From Sphingobacterium humi (GTDB lineage: Bacteria; Bacteroidota; Bacteroidia; Sphingobacteriales; Sphingobacteriaceae): a stretch of 64,000 nucleotides of DNA. The notes beneath the pieces were generated by a model. It had not been told where the DNA came from. It saw only the letters and a list, made by a program, of their open reading frames with translations, and ran no database searches. This document shows positions 52,131 to 60,431 of this stretch, in pieces (positions within the stretch are counted from its first letter, which is position 1; the number at the start of each line of letters is the position of its first letter). The DNA lies in the NCBI RefSeq assembly GCF_009768885.1, contig NZ_WSQA01000004.1, positions 62,001 to 126,000 of the forward strand, given 5' to 3'. The position numbers and the translations under genes are program-made.

Positions 52131-52460
52131 ATGAGTGATTTTAATAACATTAATATCAAAGATATTCAAGACAACAGCAATAATAACGACCAGGATTTCT
52201 ACAAAAACTTCCGCGAAAAACTGATTGAAGTAGAACAATTCCCATCCATCTATACCTTCAAGTTTATCGTTAAAACAGATAGCGATCAGGGCGAACAAGT
52301 AAAAGCCTTATTCGACCATGCTTCCGCTAAGTTTTCAGAGAAAAGCTCCTCCGGAGGGAAGTACACGTCCATATCCGTCGAGAACTTTGTAAACAACGCC
52401 GATGAAGTCATAGCCTACTATAAAAAAGTAGCAGAAATACCCGGAGTCATGATGTTGTAA
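52131..52460 (+). CDS. DUF493 (YbeD-like) small protein
   Basis: A 109-aa cytosolic protein from ATG 52131. The N-terminal 30 residues are Asn/Asp rich and unstructured (DFNNINIKDIQDNSNNNDQD). The DUF493 domain follows: FYKNFREKLIEVEQFPSIYTFKFIVKTDSDQGEQ, then KYTSISVENFVNNADEVIAYYKKVAEIPGVMML, an ACT-like alpha/beta fold. E. coli YbeD is of unknown function and is proposed to bind regulators. A longer frame from 52101 exists but the ATG at 52131 follows an AGGAAAGGAGAAG purine stretch, unusually like a Shine-Dalgarno for this phylum. Ends in a hairpin terminator. Confidence 0.88.
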   Translation: MSDFNNINIKDIQDNSNNNDQDFYKNFREKLIEVEQFPSIYTFKFIVKTDSDQGEQVKALFDHASAKFSEKSSSGGKYTSISVENFVNNADEVIAYYKKVAEIPGVMML

Positions 52461-52465
52461 AACCT

Positions 52466-52495
52466 AAGGGGTGCCAAAATGGCACCCTTTTTTTA
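52466..52495 (+). terminator. Terminator after the DUF493 gene
   Basis: GGGTGCC (52469-52475) pairs with GGCACCC (52481-52487), followed by seven T. Confidence 0.85.
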
Positions 52496-52502
52496 TGGGC
52501 CT

Positions 52503-53384
52503 TTAGTGCTCCATCTCTTTAATTGCCCGTTCCACCGCCGCGGGATCCTTCAAGTTTATTTTACGCTCTTTAAACGCGAGATAATAATTCCCCGGGATAA
52601 TAACATACCTAAAAAAAATATAGGGACTTATACTTACTACCGGTCCACCATCATAGACAAATCGCATGATGACCAGCTCCCGAGGCTTGGCATGAAAATT
52701 AATGGTAGACATCCGACCTATGGCATTACTTGTAAAAGGTAAAGGATATAAGCCTTGTCCATAATCCAAGTAAACGAGTATGGCCGCATTTTTCAACACC
52801 TCAGTCGTGAGTTGAGGCTCATAGATATGTGCAGCCCGAATTCTAGTATTATCGAAAGAGGAATCTACCATACGCACAAGCGACCTCCATCCCGAATACA
52901 TCACCCTAGCTTCTGCCTTTAAATTCGTACCTATACCCCAGCCTGTTGCCATTTTAGGACCATATAATATCATCTGCGTAGAATTGAAATAAAAGTCGCC
53001 TACCGCGCCCAAATTCGCTGCAGGCATTGTGGTGCCCGATAAAAACTGGGAGCCATTTTTTCCGTTGGTGCCGTTGGTTCCGTTGGTGCCATTAGCGCCC
53101 TTGAGGTTCACCCCTGCTCCCCATCCCGCCGCGACTTTAGGACCATACAATACCCCCGTACTGGTTCTGAAATAATAATCGCCATTTTTCCCTACTTCTG
53201 CTGTAGGTACGACAGTTCCCGAAAAAATGGAAGCCCCATCTGCCCCCTTCACGCCGGTAACCCCTTGAATTCCCTGAATACCTTGCTTTCCTTCGGGACC
53301 GGTTGGCCCTGCTTCTCCCTTTTTACAGGAACTACTCCCAAGAAGCGCTATTCCCAGCAGCAGTATTATAAATTTTGTTTTCAT
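52503..53384 (-). CDS. Collagen-like lipoprotein with duplicated beta module
   Basis: A 293-aa predicted lipoprotein (lipobox LGSSSC). After the Cys comes a collagen-like Gly-X-Y run (GEAGPTGPEGKQGIQGIQG and on to GVKGADG, about ten triplets). A roughly 45-residue module (FSGTVVPTAEVGKNGDYYF, ending VLYGPKVAAGWGAGVNLKG) follows, then a second Gly-X-Y stretch (ANGTNGTNGTNGKNG) and a second copy of the module (LSGTTMPAANLGAVGDFYF, ending YGPKMATGWGIGTNLK). The C-terminal 140 residues are a different beta-rich domain ending in a charged helix (RAIKEMEH). The layout resembles surface fibres or tail-spike-like adhesins. No partner is nearby. Function unknown; surface display inferred. Confidence 0.85.
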   Translation of the reverse strand: MKTKFIILLLGIALLGSSSCKKGEAGPTGPEGKQGIQGIQGVTGVKGADGASIFSGTVVPTAEVGKNGDYYFRTSTGVLYGPKVAAGWGAGVNLKGANGTNGTNGTNGKNGSQFLSGTTMPAANLGAVGDFYFNSTQMILYGPKMATGWGIGTNLKAEARVMYSGWRSLVRMVDSSFDNTRIRAAHIYEPQLTTEVLKNAAILVYLDYGQGLYPLPFTSNAIGRMSTINFHAKPRELVIMRFVYDGGPVVSISPYIFFRYVIIPGNYYLAFKERKINLKDPAAVERAIKEMEH

Positions 53385-53469
53385 AGTTATATAAGTTTTT
53401 TTCCAGTTTTTATGATTTCGAAGGCTAAACTAGATGATAATTCCGCGTTAATTTTCCATGATGAGTGAG

Positions 53470-54060
53470 CAAGGAGGGTTAATGCGTGGAAACAAGGGTT
53501 TAATGAGGGAAAAGGTTTGGAGTAGTATTTAGTATGGAGTAGTTAGTATTTAGATGTAGGGTGGTTGTCATCGTGCTGTCCTCGCTTTGTCATCGTGAGC
53601 TGTCATCCTGAGCGAAGTCGAAGGACGAACGATTGGTACGTCAGTGTAATCAATCAAACCTAAAACACTTATTAACAACTTATTATGCATTGCTGATTGC
53701 ATTGACGTACCAATGGTTCGACTCCGCTCACCATGACAACCCTGGCCACAACGCGACACAAAGCGGGCCGCAGTTTACCAGTATAGCGTGCCGTAGTTTG
53801 TAAGCAATGCTTAACAAGCAATGCCACTTCATGTCATCACCTTCCAATAAATTTTGCAAACATTTTACCCCCTCACGACGACAGCACGATGACAAAGCGA
53901 GGGCAGCACGATGACAAACACGCTAATTACTGCCCACCCTACATCTAACTACTAAATACTCCATACTAAATACTATTCTCACCCCTTTCACTCCCCTTTC
54001 TCACCCGTATCAATCCCCTTTACAATGGGCTAAACAAGGCGAGAGAAACGTTGCAGCAAA
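53470..54060. repeat. Dispersed palindromic element, copy 3, with nested inverted repeats
   Basis: It occupies most of the 775-base gap before pnp. Outer arms 53521-53564 and 53934-53977 are near-perfect complements rich in TAGTATTTAGTA-like units. Next come arms 53567-53597 and 53885-53915 (31 bp, one mismatch, GTCATCGTGCTGT...CTCGCTTTGTCATCGTG). Inside the left part lies the common core palindrome, 53602-53651 with 53694-53737. The core loop (CAATCAAACCTAAAACACTTATTAACAAC) matches copy 2. The right flank (CACCCCTTTCACTCCCCTTTCTCACCCGT and CAATCCCCTTTACAATGGGC) mirrors the G-rich left flank of copy 1. No ORF supports a transposase. Confidence 0.75.
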
Positions 54061-54110
54061 AAGCCAAAAAATTGAAAAACAGGAAGCACTTACCTTAGAA
54101 TTTAGGGCAT

Positions 54111-54137
54111 AAAAAAAGGCCAACCGAAGTTGACCTT
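54111..54137 (-). terminator. Terminator after pnp
   Basis: On the minus strand AAGGTCAAC and GTTGGCCTT form a 9-bp stem around a UUCG tetraloop, followed by seven T. Confidence 0.85.
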
Positions 54138-54159
54138 AATCTGATGTGTTGTATAAAGT

Positions 54160-56352
54160 TTAAGCTTGTGGAGCATCCGTAGCCGGGTTATCCGACGCTG
54201 GTTTTTGCTCTTGTCTAGGCTTATCTTCTTTTGGAGGGCGAGGCAATAACACTTTACGAGAAAGTTTCATTTTACCTTGCTTATCGATATCTAATAATTT
54301 AACAGTTACCATATCGCCTTCGTTGAATACACCGTCCATTGTTTCTAGACGTTTCCAATCGATTTCTGAGATATGTAATAAACCGTCTTTTCCTGGAAGG
54401 ATTTCCACGAATGCACCAAATGGCATGATAGATTTCACTTTACCTTCATATACTTCACCAATTTCAGGTTTTGTAACGATGGCTTTCACGCGTGCCATAG
54501 CAGCATCGATAGAATCTTTGTTTTCTGCAAAGAACTGAACGATACCTTTGTTATCCACTTCTTCAATAGAGATGGTAGCACCTGACTCACGTTGGATCTC
54601 TTGGATTACTTTACCTCCAGGGCCGATTACCGCACCGATAAATTCTTTATCGATAGAAATCTGGATAATACGTGGCGCATGTGGTTTGTAGTCTTCACGA
54701 GGAGCTTGAATGGTTTTCGCCATTTCACCTAAGATGTGTAAACGAGCTTCTTTCGCTTGGTCTAGGGCTTGTGTTAACACTTCCCATTTCAACCCGTTGA
54801 TTTTTAAGTCCATTTGACAACCCACGATACCTTTGGATGTACCAGTTACTTTGAAGTCCATATCTCCTAAGTGGTCTTCATCACCTAAGATATCGGAAAG
54901 GATGGCGTATTTACCAGTTTTTTCGTCGGTAATCAATCCCATGGCAATACCTGAAACAGGTGCTGCAATTTGCACCCCTGCATCCATTAATGCTAAAGTA
55001 CCAGCACAAACAGTAGCCATTGAAGAAGAACCGTTAGATTCTAAGATATCCGAAACAATACGAATGGTATACGGGTTTTGCTCGCCTGAAGGCAATACTT
55101 GCTTCAAGGAACGCATCGCCAAGTTACCGTGTCCTACTTCACGACGACCAGGACCTCTGTTTGGTCTTACTTCACCGGTAGAGAAACCTGGGAAGTTATA
55201 GTGCAACAGAAATTTATTGTAGCCATTGATAAAAGCACCATCAATCATTTGCTCATCGTCTTTAGAACCTAAAGTTACCGATGTTAATGATTGGGTTTCA
55301 CCACGCGTAAATACGGCAGAACCGTGTGCTGCTGGTAAATAATCGACCTCCGTCCAGATAGGACGAACAGTGCGAACATCACGACCGTCTAAACGAATTC
55401 CTTCGTCTAATACTAAATTACGTACCGCATCGTATTGCACATCGTGGTAGTATTTTTTCAATAAGAATTGTGTATCCTCATCGATCTCTTCGCCTAAGGT
55501 TTCAAAGAAAGCCTGACCAATTTCCGCGAATTTCTCGGTACGCTCGTGCTTGGTCGATCCTGATTTTGCAACAGCATAAACCTGATCGTATGTCGCTGCA
55601 TAAACCGCCTCTTTCAACTCTTCGTTGCTAGGCTCGTGAACAAACTCGCGTTTTACTTCTGAACCTACCAATTTGGCTAACTCTACTTGAGCGGCTACTT
55701 GTTTTTTGATGGCCTCATGTGCAAAAGCAATGGCTTCTACCATTTCGCTTTCCGAAATTTCTTTCGCTTCCCCTTCTACCATCACGATATCTTGAGCAGA
55801 ACCTGCAACAAGAAACTCTAAGCTTGCTGATGCTAATGCCGTAGCTGTAGGGTTAATTTGCAATTCGCCATCAATTTTCGCTACGCGAACTTCAGAAATC
55901 GGACCATTGAATGGAATATCAGAAACAGCGATTGCTGCTGAAGCCGCTAAACCTGCTAAGGCATCCGGCATAATTTCTTTATCCGCAGAGATTAAACTTA
56001 CCATCACTTGGGTATCTGCGTGGTAGGTATCCGGGAATAAAGGACGTAATGCTCTATCAATTAAACGGGAAATTAAGACTTCATAATCTGAAAGTCTAGC
56101 TTCACGACGTAAGAATCCACCTGGGATACGTCCTGTTGCTGCATATTTTTCTTGGTAATCCACAGAAAGGGGCAAGAAATCAGCACCAGCTTTCGGTTCT
56201 TTGGAAGAAACAACCGTAGCTAAAAGCATGGTTTTTCCTTGTTTCAATACAACTGACCCGTCAGCCTGCTTTGCTAACTTTCCAGTCGACAATTCAATAG
56301 GGGCCAATCCGCCACCCATTTCAATCGTTACTTTCTTTTCGTTATAACTCAT
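54160..56352 (-). CDS. pnp: Polyribonucleotide nucleotidyltransferase (PNPase)
   Basis: 3'-5' phosphorolytic exoribonuclease and RNA polymerase, part of the RNA degradation machinery. From ATG 56352 it has 730 aa (ATG 56373 is an alternative). Two RNase PH-like domains are separated by a helical domain: [35 protein letters not shown] in the first; [27 protein letters not shown] and [27 protein letters not shown] in the second (catalytic Ser/Asp region, then [16 protein letters not shown]). The KH domain ([23 protein letters not shown]) and S1 domain ([33 protein letters not shown]) follow, with a short basic/Pro tail. rpsO, its usual neighbour, is not adjacent. Confidence 0.97.
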   Translation of the reverse strand: MSYNEKKVTIEMGGGLAPIELSTGKLAKQADGSVVLKQGKTMLLATVVSSKEPKAGADFLPLSVDYQEKYAATGRIPGGFLRREARLSDYEVLISRLIDRALRPLFPDTYHADTQVMVSLISADKEIMPDALAGLAASAAIAVSDIPFNGPISEVRVAKIDGELQINPTATALASASLEFLVAGSAQDIVMVEGEAKEISESEMVEAIAFAHEAIKKQVAAQVELAKLVGSEVKREFVHEPSNEELKEAVYAATYDQVYAVAKSGSTKHERTEKFAEIGQAFFETLGEEIDEDTQFLLKKYYHDVQYDAVRNLVLDEGIRLDGRDVRTVRPIWTEVDYLPAAHGSAVFTRGETQSLTSVTLGSKDDEQMIDGAFINGYNKFLLHYNFPGFSTGEVRPNRGPGRREVGHGNLAMRSLKQVLPSGEQNPYTIRIVSDILESNGSSSMATVCAGTLALMDAGVQIAAPVSGIAMGLITDEKTGKYAILSDILGDEDHLGDMDFKVTGTSKGIVGCQMDLKINGLKWEVLTQALDQAKEARLHILGEMAKTIQAPREDYKPHAPRIIQISIDKEFIGAVIGPGGKVIQEIQRESGATISIEEVDNKGIVQFFAENKDSIDAAMARVKAIVTKPEIGEVYEGKVKSIMPFGAFVEILPGKDGLLHISEIDWKRLETMDGVFNEGDMVTVKLLDIDKQGKMKLSRKVLLPRPPKEDKPRQEQKPASDNPATDAPQA

Positions 56353-56423
56353 TGTGTTTTCATTGTGATGCATTTGCGTCTGTTTAGGAATGCATCAATT
56401 TAATATTGACCTTTTTAATCGCA

Positions 56424-56431
56424 CAAAGGTA
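56424..56431 (-). promoter_or_regulatory. -7 promoter box for pnp
   Basis: The minus strand reads TACCTTTG, a full TAnnTTTG match, about 70 bases before ATG 56352. The leader could carry the PNPase autoregulatory stem seen in other bacteria; none is obvious by eye. Confidence 0.5.
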
Positions 56432-56507
56432 AATAAATTTCCTCCGTAAACGTAATTCCCACGCAATTTTTCATCGTTGCCGATGTGCTGTTACCATCCG
56501 AAGGTTA

Positions 56508-58346
56508 CTAAGGCTTGGCGATCCAAATCCGATTGAATAAAAGAGGCTTATCGCTCTGGAAATGCACTTCCACATAGCCAGGGCTTTCCACTTGAATTTC
56601 CCCTACCGGTAAATCCAAAAACTCCTCTACATACCAGTTCTCGTTTGGCTCGACCGTAACTTTGCCATTTTGGGGGGCCTGAAGCTGGTAGTGAACACTT
56701 GGATTACGCTGATTTAAGACATTCGATGCTTGTTTTTTCTTCGATTTTGTGCCGCTTGGGGCTGCTGCCGCCGGAGACAATCTTTGCACTTGGATGCTAA
56801 GGTTTGCCGGGTTTGCTTTGCCTTGATGCACATTGCAGGATAAAGTATACCGACCGGCTTCGGCAAGATATAGTTTCCAGGTCGCTTGCTGTCCGGCCTG
56901 TAACGCGATATGATCGGGTTTGGTTCCATCGAAAGCCTTGACACTTAACCCCGCAGTGATACTGTTTTTCGCCGTTAAGGCATAACCGCCGAAGGTTGAT
57001 TCGGCAACAAGCTGCTCATCCAAATGCAGCTGATTAAAAGTTAATTGGATCACAGAGACATACGGATCTGGGGCCTGTTTGGGCAAAGCAAGATGCAGCA
57101 TAGGGCCTTGTTGCTGAATTTGCAAGGCCTGTTTTCCGGCAGGGATTAGCAAGCTTGCCGAGCTCGGTTTTTCCAAGATGCCCGAAACACGCAATACCTG
57201 ATCTAAAGGCCAATTATACACATGTAGGTAGAGGGATTTACCATCTTTGGAGGCCGTAATCTTTCCCCAGTCGTGCTGACTGCTCCGTAATTTTACGCCT
57301 TTGTTTTCGTAGAGCGCTTCGCCATACTGCTGCAGCCATTTCCCCATGCTCGTTAAGCGTTCAACGCCTTCAAAAGGCACCGAACCATCGGCACGCGGAC
57401 CGATATTAAGGGTATACGAACCGTTTAAGCTGACATTATTGATGAGGGACTGAAAAAGCTGATTGGTGGATTTCCACTCATTTTCCAGGGCATTGTATCC
57501 CCAGGAGTGCGCAATGGTTCCCGGCGTTTCCCACACATGGTCTACATAGGCTTCACCAAATACATTATCGCCCAGCGTTTCAAAATCAACCACCTTACTT
57601 TCCATCGGTAAGCCCAGGCGCGAGTTGATCAGGCAATTGGGTTGTAGACTATGGATTAAGTTGGCCAGCTGCAGCAACTGTTCTTTCTTGATGATACTCT
57701 GTTGATAAGGAATCCACATATCAAACCACATCAAGGCTACATCGCCATAATTAGTGAGCAGTTCGCGAACCTGTGGAATGACCTTCTGCTGCCAGTATTC
57801 ATTGTATTGGGCGTCTGTTACCCTTCCTGTTACTTCTTGGTTATGGTTCCATCCATAGGGATGTTCCCAATCGATCCAATGCGAATAATAAAAACCCAGT
57901 TTCATACCATGCTTTCGGCAGGCTTCCGCTAATTCTTTGATGACATCCCGACCACTATGCGAGAGCTTCGGCAAGGAATAATCGCCCACTTGGGTATCCC
58001 AAATGGCCACACCATCGTGATGCTTCGCCGTCATGATGATGTATTTCATGCCGGCTTTCTTCGCCAATAGCACCCATTCTTCGGGATTGATATGTTCCCA
58101 CTCGAAGCGTTTGGCCAATTGCCCATATTCGGCTAAAGGAATGCGGTTTCGGTATTGGATCCACTCGGCATAATTATTCGGATGGCGTAGGCGTTCGCCC
58201 TTCCACAACCCTTCACTGGCACTGTAGAGCCCCCAATGGATGAACATGCCAAATCGGGCATCTTCCAGCCATTGGGCTTTCGTTTGTGCTTGGGTTTGCA
58301 AAAGGAACAAACAGCATAATAGGAACAGGCTTATTTTTCTCATCAT
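56508..58346 (-). CDS. GH29 family alpha-L-fucosidase, exported
   Basis: Retaining alpha-L-fucosidase of 612 aa. A signal peptide (LFLLCCLFLLQTQAQT) sends it out of the cytoplasm. GH29 blocks: WLEDARFGMFIHWGLYS near residue 26, KYIIMTAKHHDGVAIWDT (101-118) and GDVALMWFDMW, where Asp209 is the predicted nucleophile. LNIGPRADGSVP lies near 325. After the catalytic barrel there are two beta domains: one with DQVLRVSGILEKP and one with the fibronectin/CBM-like C-terminus. The acid/base residue is not conserved in sequence across GH29 and was not assigned. A terminator separates it from the SusD gene, so it has its own promoter or is read through. Confidence 0.94.
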   Translation of the reverse strand: MMRKISLFLLCCLFLLQTQAQTKAQWLEDARFGMFIHWGLYSASEGLWKGERLRHPNNYAEWIQYRNRIPLAEYGQLAKRFEWEHINPEEWVLLAKKAGMKYIIMTAKHHDGVAIWDTQVGDYSLPKLSHSGRDVIKELAEACRKHGMKLGFYYSHWIDWEHPYGWNHNQEVTGRVTDAQYNEYWQQKVIPQVRELLTNYGDVALMWFDMWIPYQQSIIKKEQLLQLANLIHSLQPNCLINSRLGLPMESKVVDFETLGDNVFGEAYVDHVWETPGTIAHSWGYNALENEWKSTNQLFQSLINNVSLNGSYTLNIGPRADGSVPFEGVERLTSMGKWLQQYGEALYENKGVKLRSSQHDWGKITASKDGKSLYLHVYNWPLDQVLRVSGILEKPSSASLLIPAGKQALQIQQQGPMLHLALPKQAPDPYVSVIQLTFNQLHLDEQLVAESTFGGYALTAKNSITAGLSVKAFDGTKPDHIALQAGQQATWKLYLAEAGRYTLSCNVHQGKANPANLSIQVQRLSPAAAAPSGTKSKKKQASNVLNQRNPSVHYQLQAPQNGKVTVEPNENWYVEEFLDLPVGEIQVESPGYVEVHFQSDKPLLFNRIWIAKP

Positions 58347-58435
58347 TTTTCTAAGGATTATCGTTACGGATCGGTATAAATTTAAAAATTTCTAAGGCAT
58401 CTTGCTCGACACTTGACCAAGCCTGCCCGATGTAA

Positions 58436-58470
58436 AACAAAAAAACCTATAGGGCAAAAGCCCTATAGGA
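58436..58470 (-). terminator. Terminator after the second susD
   Basis: A perfect 10-bp stem, CCTATAGGGC (58446-58455) and 58460-58469 around AAAA; on the minus strand it is followed by seven T. Confidence 0.85.
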
Positions 58471-58495
58471 ATCGTTTTGTATCAAATTACTAGTG

Positions 58496-60412
58496 CTAGT
58501 TTTTCTTTGCCCACCATAATGGGGTTGACACTTTATCTTCACCACCTAAAGCTGATACAGCTTCGTTATAACCTTCTTGCGATGATGCGCGGAAGGATGA
58601 TGGATAAGGGATACGTTGCGGGAAGAATTTCACGCTGTTTGTCATGTAATTGGTCTTGGTTAAATCTGGCATATTCGGCAATGGATTTTCAACGGCAGGA
58701 TTCTCAAAGAATGGTAATCCTAAGCGACGATGATCGTTCCATGCTTCCAAAGGCAACCAAGGCATGTTAGCAATGTATTTTTGGGTAATAATTTTTGTTA
58801 AGGCATCATTACGCACGGCACCATTTTTATAGATGGTATTGGCCGGGTAAGCAATGCTAGCTGTACCTGCCGTTCCTGTATAGCCATCTACATAGTTCAT
58901 GTTATGCGAATTGCCCGGTTCTGTGGTATGGGTAAAGCTTACAGAAGTACCTACGTTGTTATAGCTTGTAGATGCCAAGTAAGTGGTTAAATGCTGCGAT
59001 ACGCCCCAATATTCGAAATTCGATTTAATACCGGCTTCGTACGCATCTTTCGCCGTAATTCCTACAGACCATCCTTTCAAGGCCGCTTCAGCAAGCAAGA
59101 AATAAGATTCCCAGCCCGCGAAGAACACGCGTTTTGCGGTGCTTCCACGGAAAGCCTGAGATAGACCGGGGATTTTACCTACCTGCACGGAACGGATGCC
59201 GTTAGCAGTACCTTTGGCACCGAAGTCGCCAATAGCAGTGGTACTCCAGGTATTTTTAGTATCTAAGAATAAGGTATCGCCAGGGGCAATCGGCATTTTC
59301 ACTTTCGTGGTTTTTGCATCATCTGTCCAAGAAGGATAGTTAGACCAGGTGCTGCTCGTTACATCACCAGGGATGTAGAAGGTTTTATAGGCACGAGGGT
59401 CGATGGTATTTGGAAGGCCATCGAAGAAATAACCTGCGGCAGGATCGTTTGTTAAGGTAGAATAATGCTTTAACAAGCGTTTTCCGATGTAATTTGCAGG
59501 TTTGATGCTGCTGTGGAAAGAGCTGGCCAATTGGTTTTCGGTTTTCACCCCGCCTAACCCTACATACAGGTTATTTAACGTGGCCGATAATACCTGACCG
59601 TTCCACTCGCGGCTCATTACTCCCGACAATGGATCCCATCCTGGTTTTTCCTGAATGAGGAACATATCATCGGCCGTTTTGATGTAGTTACCACCTGCTG
59701 CAGCACTTTCAAATTCTGTTTTCGCTTTGCCGGCATCTACTTCTGCAATACGCATCGCTAAACGCATACGCATTGAGTTGGCATATTTCGTCCATTTCTC
59801 TACCGAGAAACCGTAAGCATTATCAAACTTTTTCTTTTCGTTTGGAACCGCCACATCAGCATCTAACTTAGAAACCGCATCTTTTAATTCCGCTAAAAGG
59901 AAATTGTAAACCTCTTGCACGGAATTGTATTTTGGGTTTTCCCCATCAAAACCAGCGATTGGCATAGGCCCGAAGTTATCGGCCATTTCACTTAATAAAT
60001 AAGCGCGCCAGATTCTACTGATCTGTACCATGTTATTGATATAAGGCTCTGCCGTATTCGCGGCGATACGCTCTTGTCCAATTTTAATGGCCTTCGAAGC
60101 GGAGGTTAACCATTTTGCGCCGTAGTTTCTGCTCCAATATTCATTAGACCAACCATCGTTATGGGTATTTACGGCAATCCCGTTCGCCAAGTGCTGTCTG
60201 GAAGCATTTTTCCAATACAATACGAAGATACGCTCGGCGATATTCGGGTCTTGTTGGGCACCGATTAGGGCATCGTTGAACAAATACTCAACCTGTACCT
60301 GAGACTCATTTACTTTCAATGGGTTGACATTCATATCTTCGAATTTCGAACATGATGACATGCTTGCTGCCAGTGCAAAAAACAACCCTGCTTTTGATAT
60401 AATATTTTTCAT
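58496..60412 (-). CDS. SusD-like lipoprotein (SusD_2 type) of the second locus
   Basis: A 638-aa surface lipoprotein with lipobox AASMSSC, partner of the SusC at 60432. MNVNPLKVNESQVQVEYLFNDALIGAQQDPN at the N-terminus and PKYNSVQEVYNFLLAELKDAVSKLD are typical of the SusD/RagB superfamily subgroup with a starch-binding outer-membrane annotation. The C-terminal ending (LEAWNDHRRLGLPFFENPAVEN... IPYPSSFRASSQEGYNEAVSALGGEDKVSTPLWWAKKN, shown in parts) is characteristic, with RIPYP and WW. It lies 19 bases after susC. Its substrate is not known; a ROK regulator upstream and a fucosidase downstream suggest a glycoprotein glycan. Confidence 0.94.
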   Translation of the reverse strand: MKNIISKAGLFFALAASMSSCSKFEDMNVNPLKVNESQVQVEYLFNDALIGAQQDPNIAERIFVLYWKNASRQHLANGIAVNTHNDGWSNEYWSRNYGAKWLTSASKAIKIGQERIAANTAEPYINNMVQISRIWRAYLLSEMADNFGPMPIAGFDGENPKYNSVQEVYNFLLAELKDAVSKLDADVAVPNEKKKFDNAYGFSVEKWTKYANSMRMRLAMRIAEVDAGKAKTEFESAAAGGNYIKTADDMFLIQEKPGWDPLSGVMSREWNGQVLSATLNNLYVGLGGVKTENQLASSFHSSIKPANYIGKRLLKHYSTLTNDPAAGYFFDGLPNTIDPRAYKTFYIPGDVTSSTWSNYPSWTDDAKTTKVKMPIAPGDTLFLDTKNTWSTTAIGDFGAKGTANGIRSVQVGKIPGLSQAFRGSTAKRVFFAGWESYFLLAEAALKGWSVGITAKDAYEAGIKSNFEYWGVSQHLTTYLASTSYNNVGTSVSFTHTTEPGNSHNMNYVDGYTGTAGTASIAYPANTIYKNGAVRNDALTKIITQKYIANMPWLPLEAWNDHRRLGLPFFENPAVENPLPNMPDLTKTNYMTNSVKFFPQRIPYPSSFRASSQEGYNEAVSALGGEDKVSTPLWWAKKN

Positions 60413-60431
60413 TTGTTTGCTCTCCTACTGA

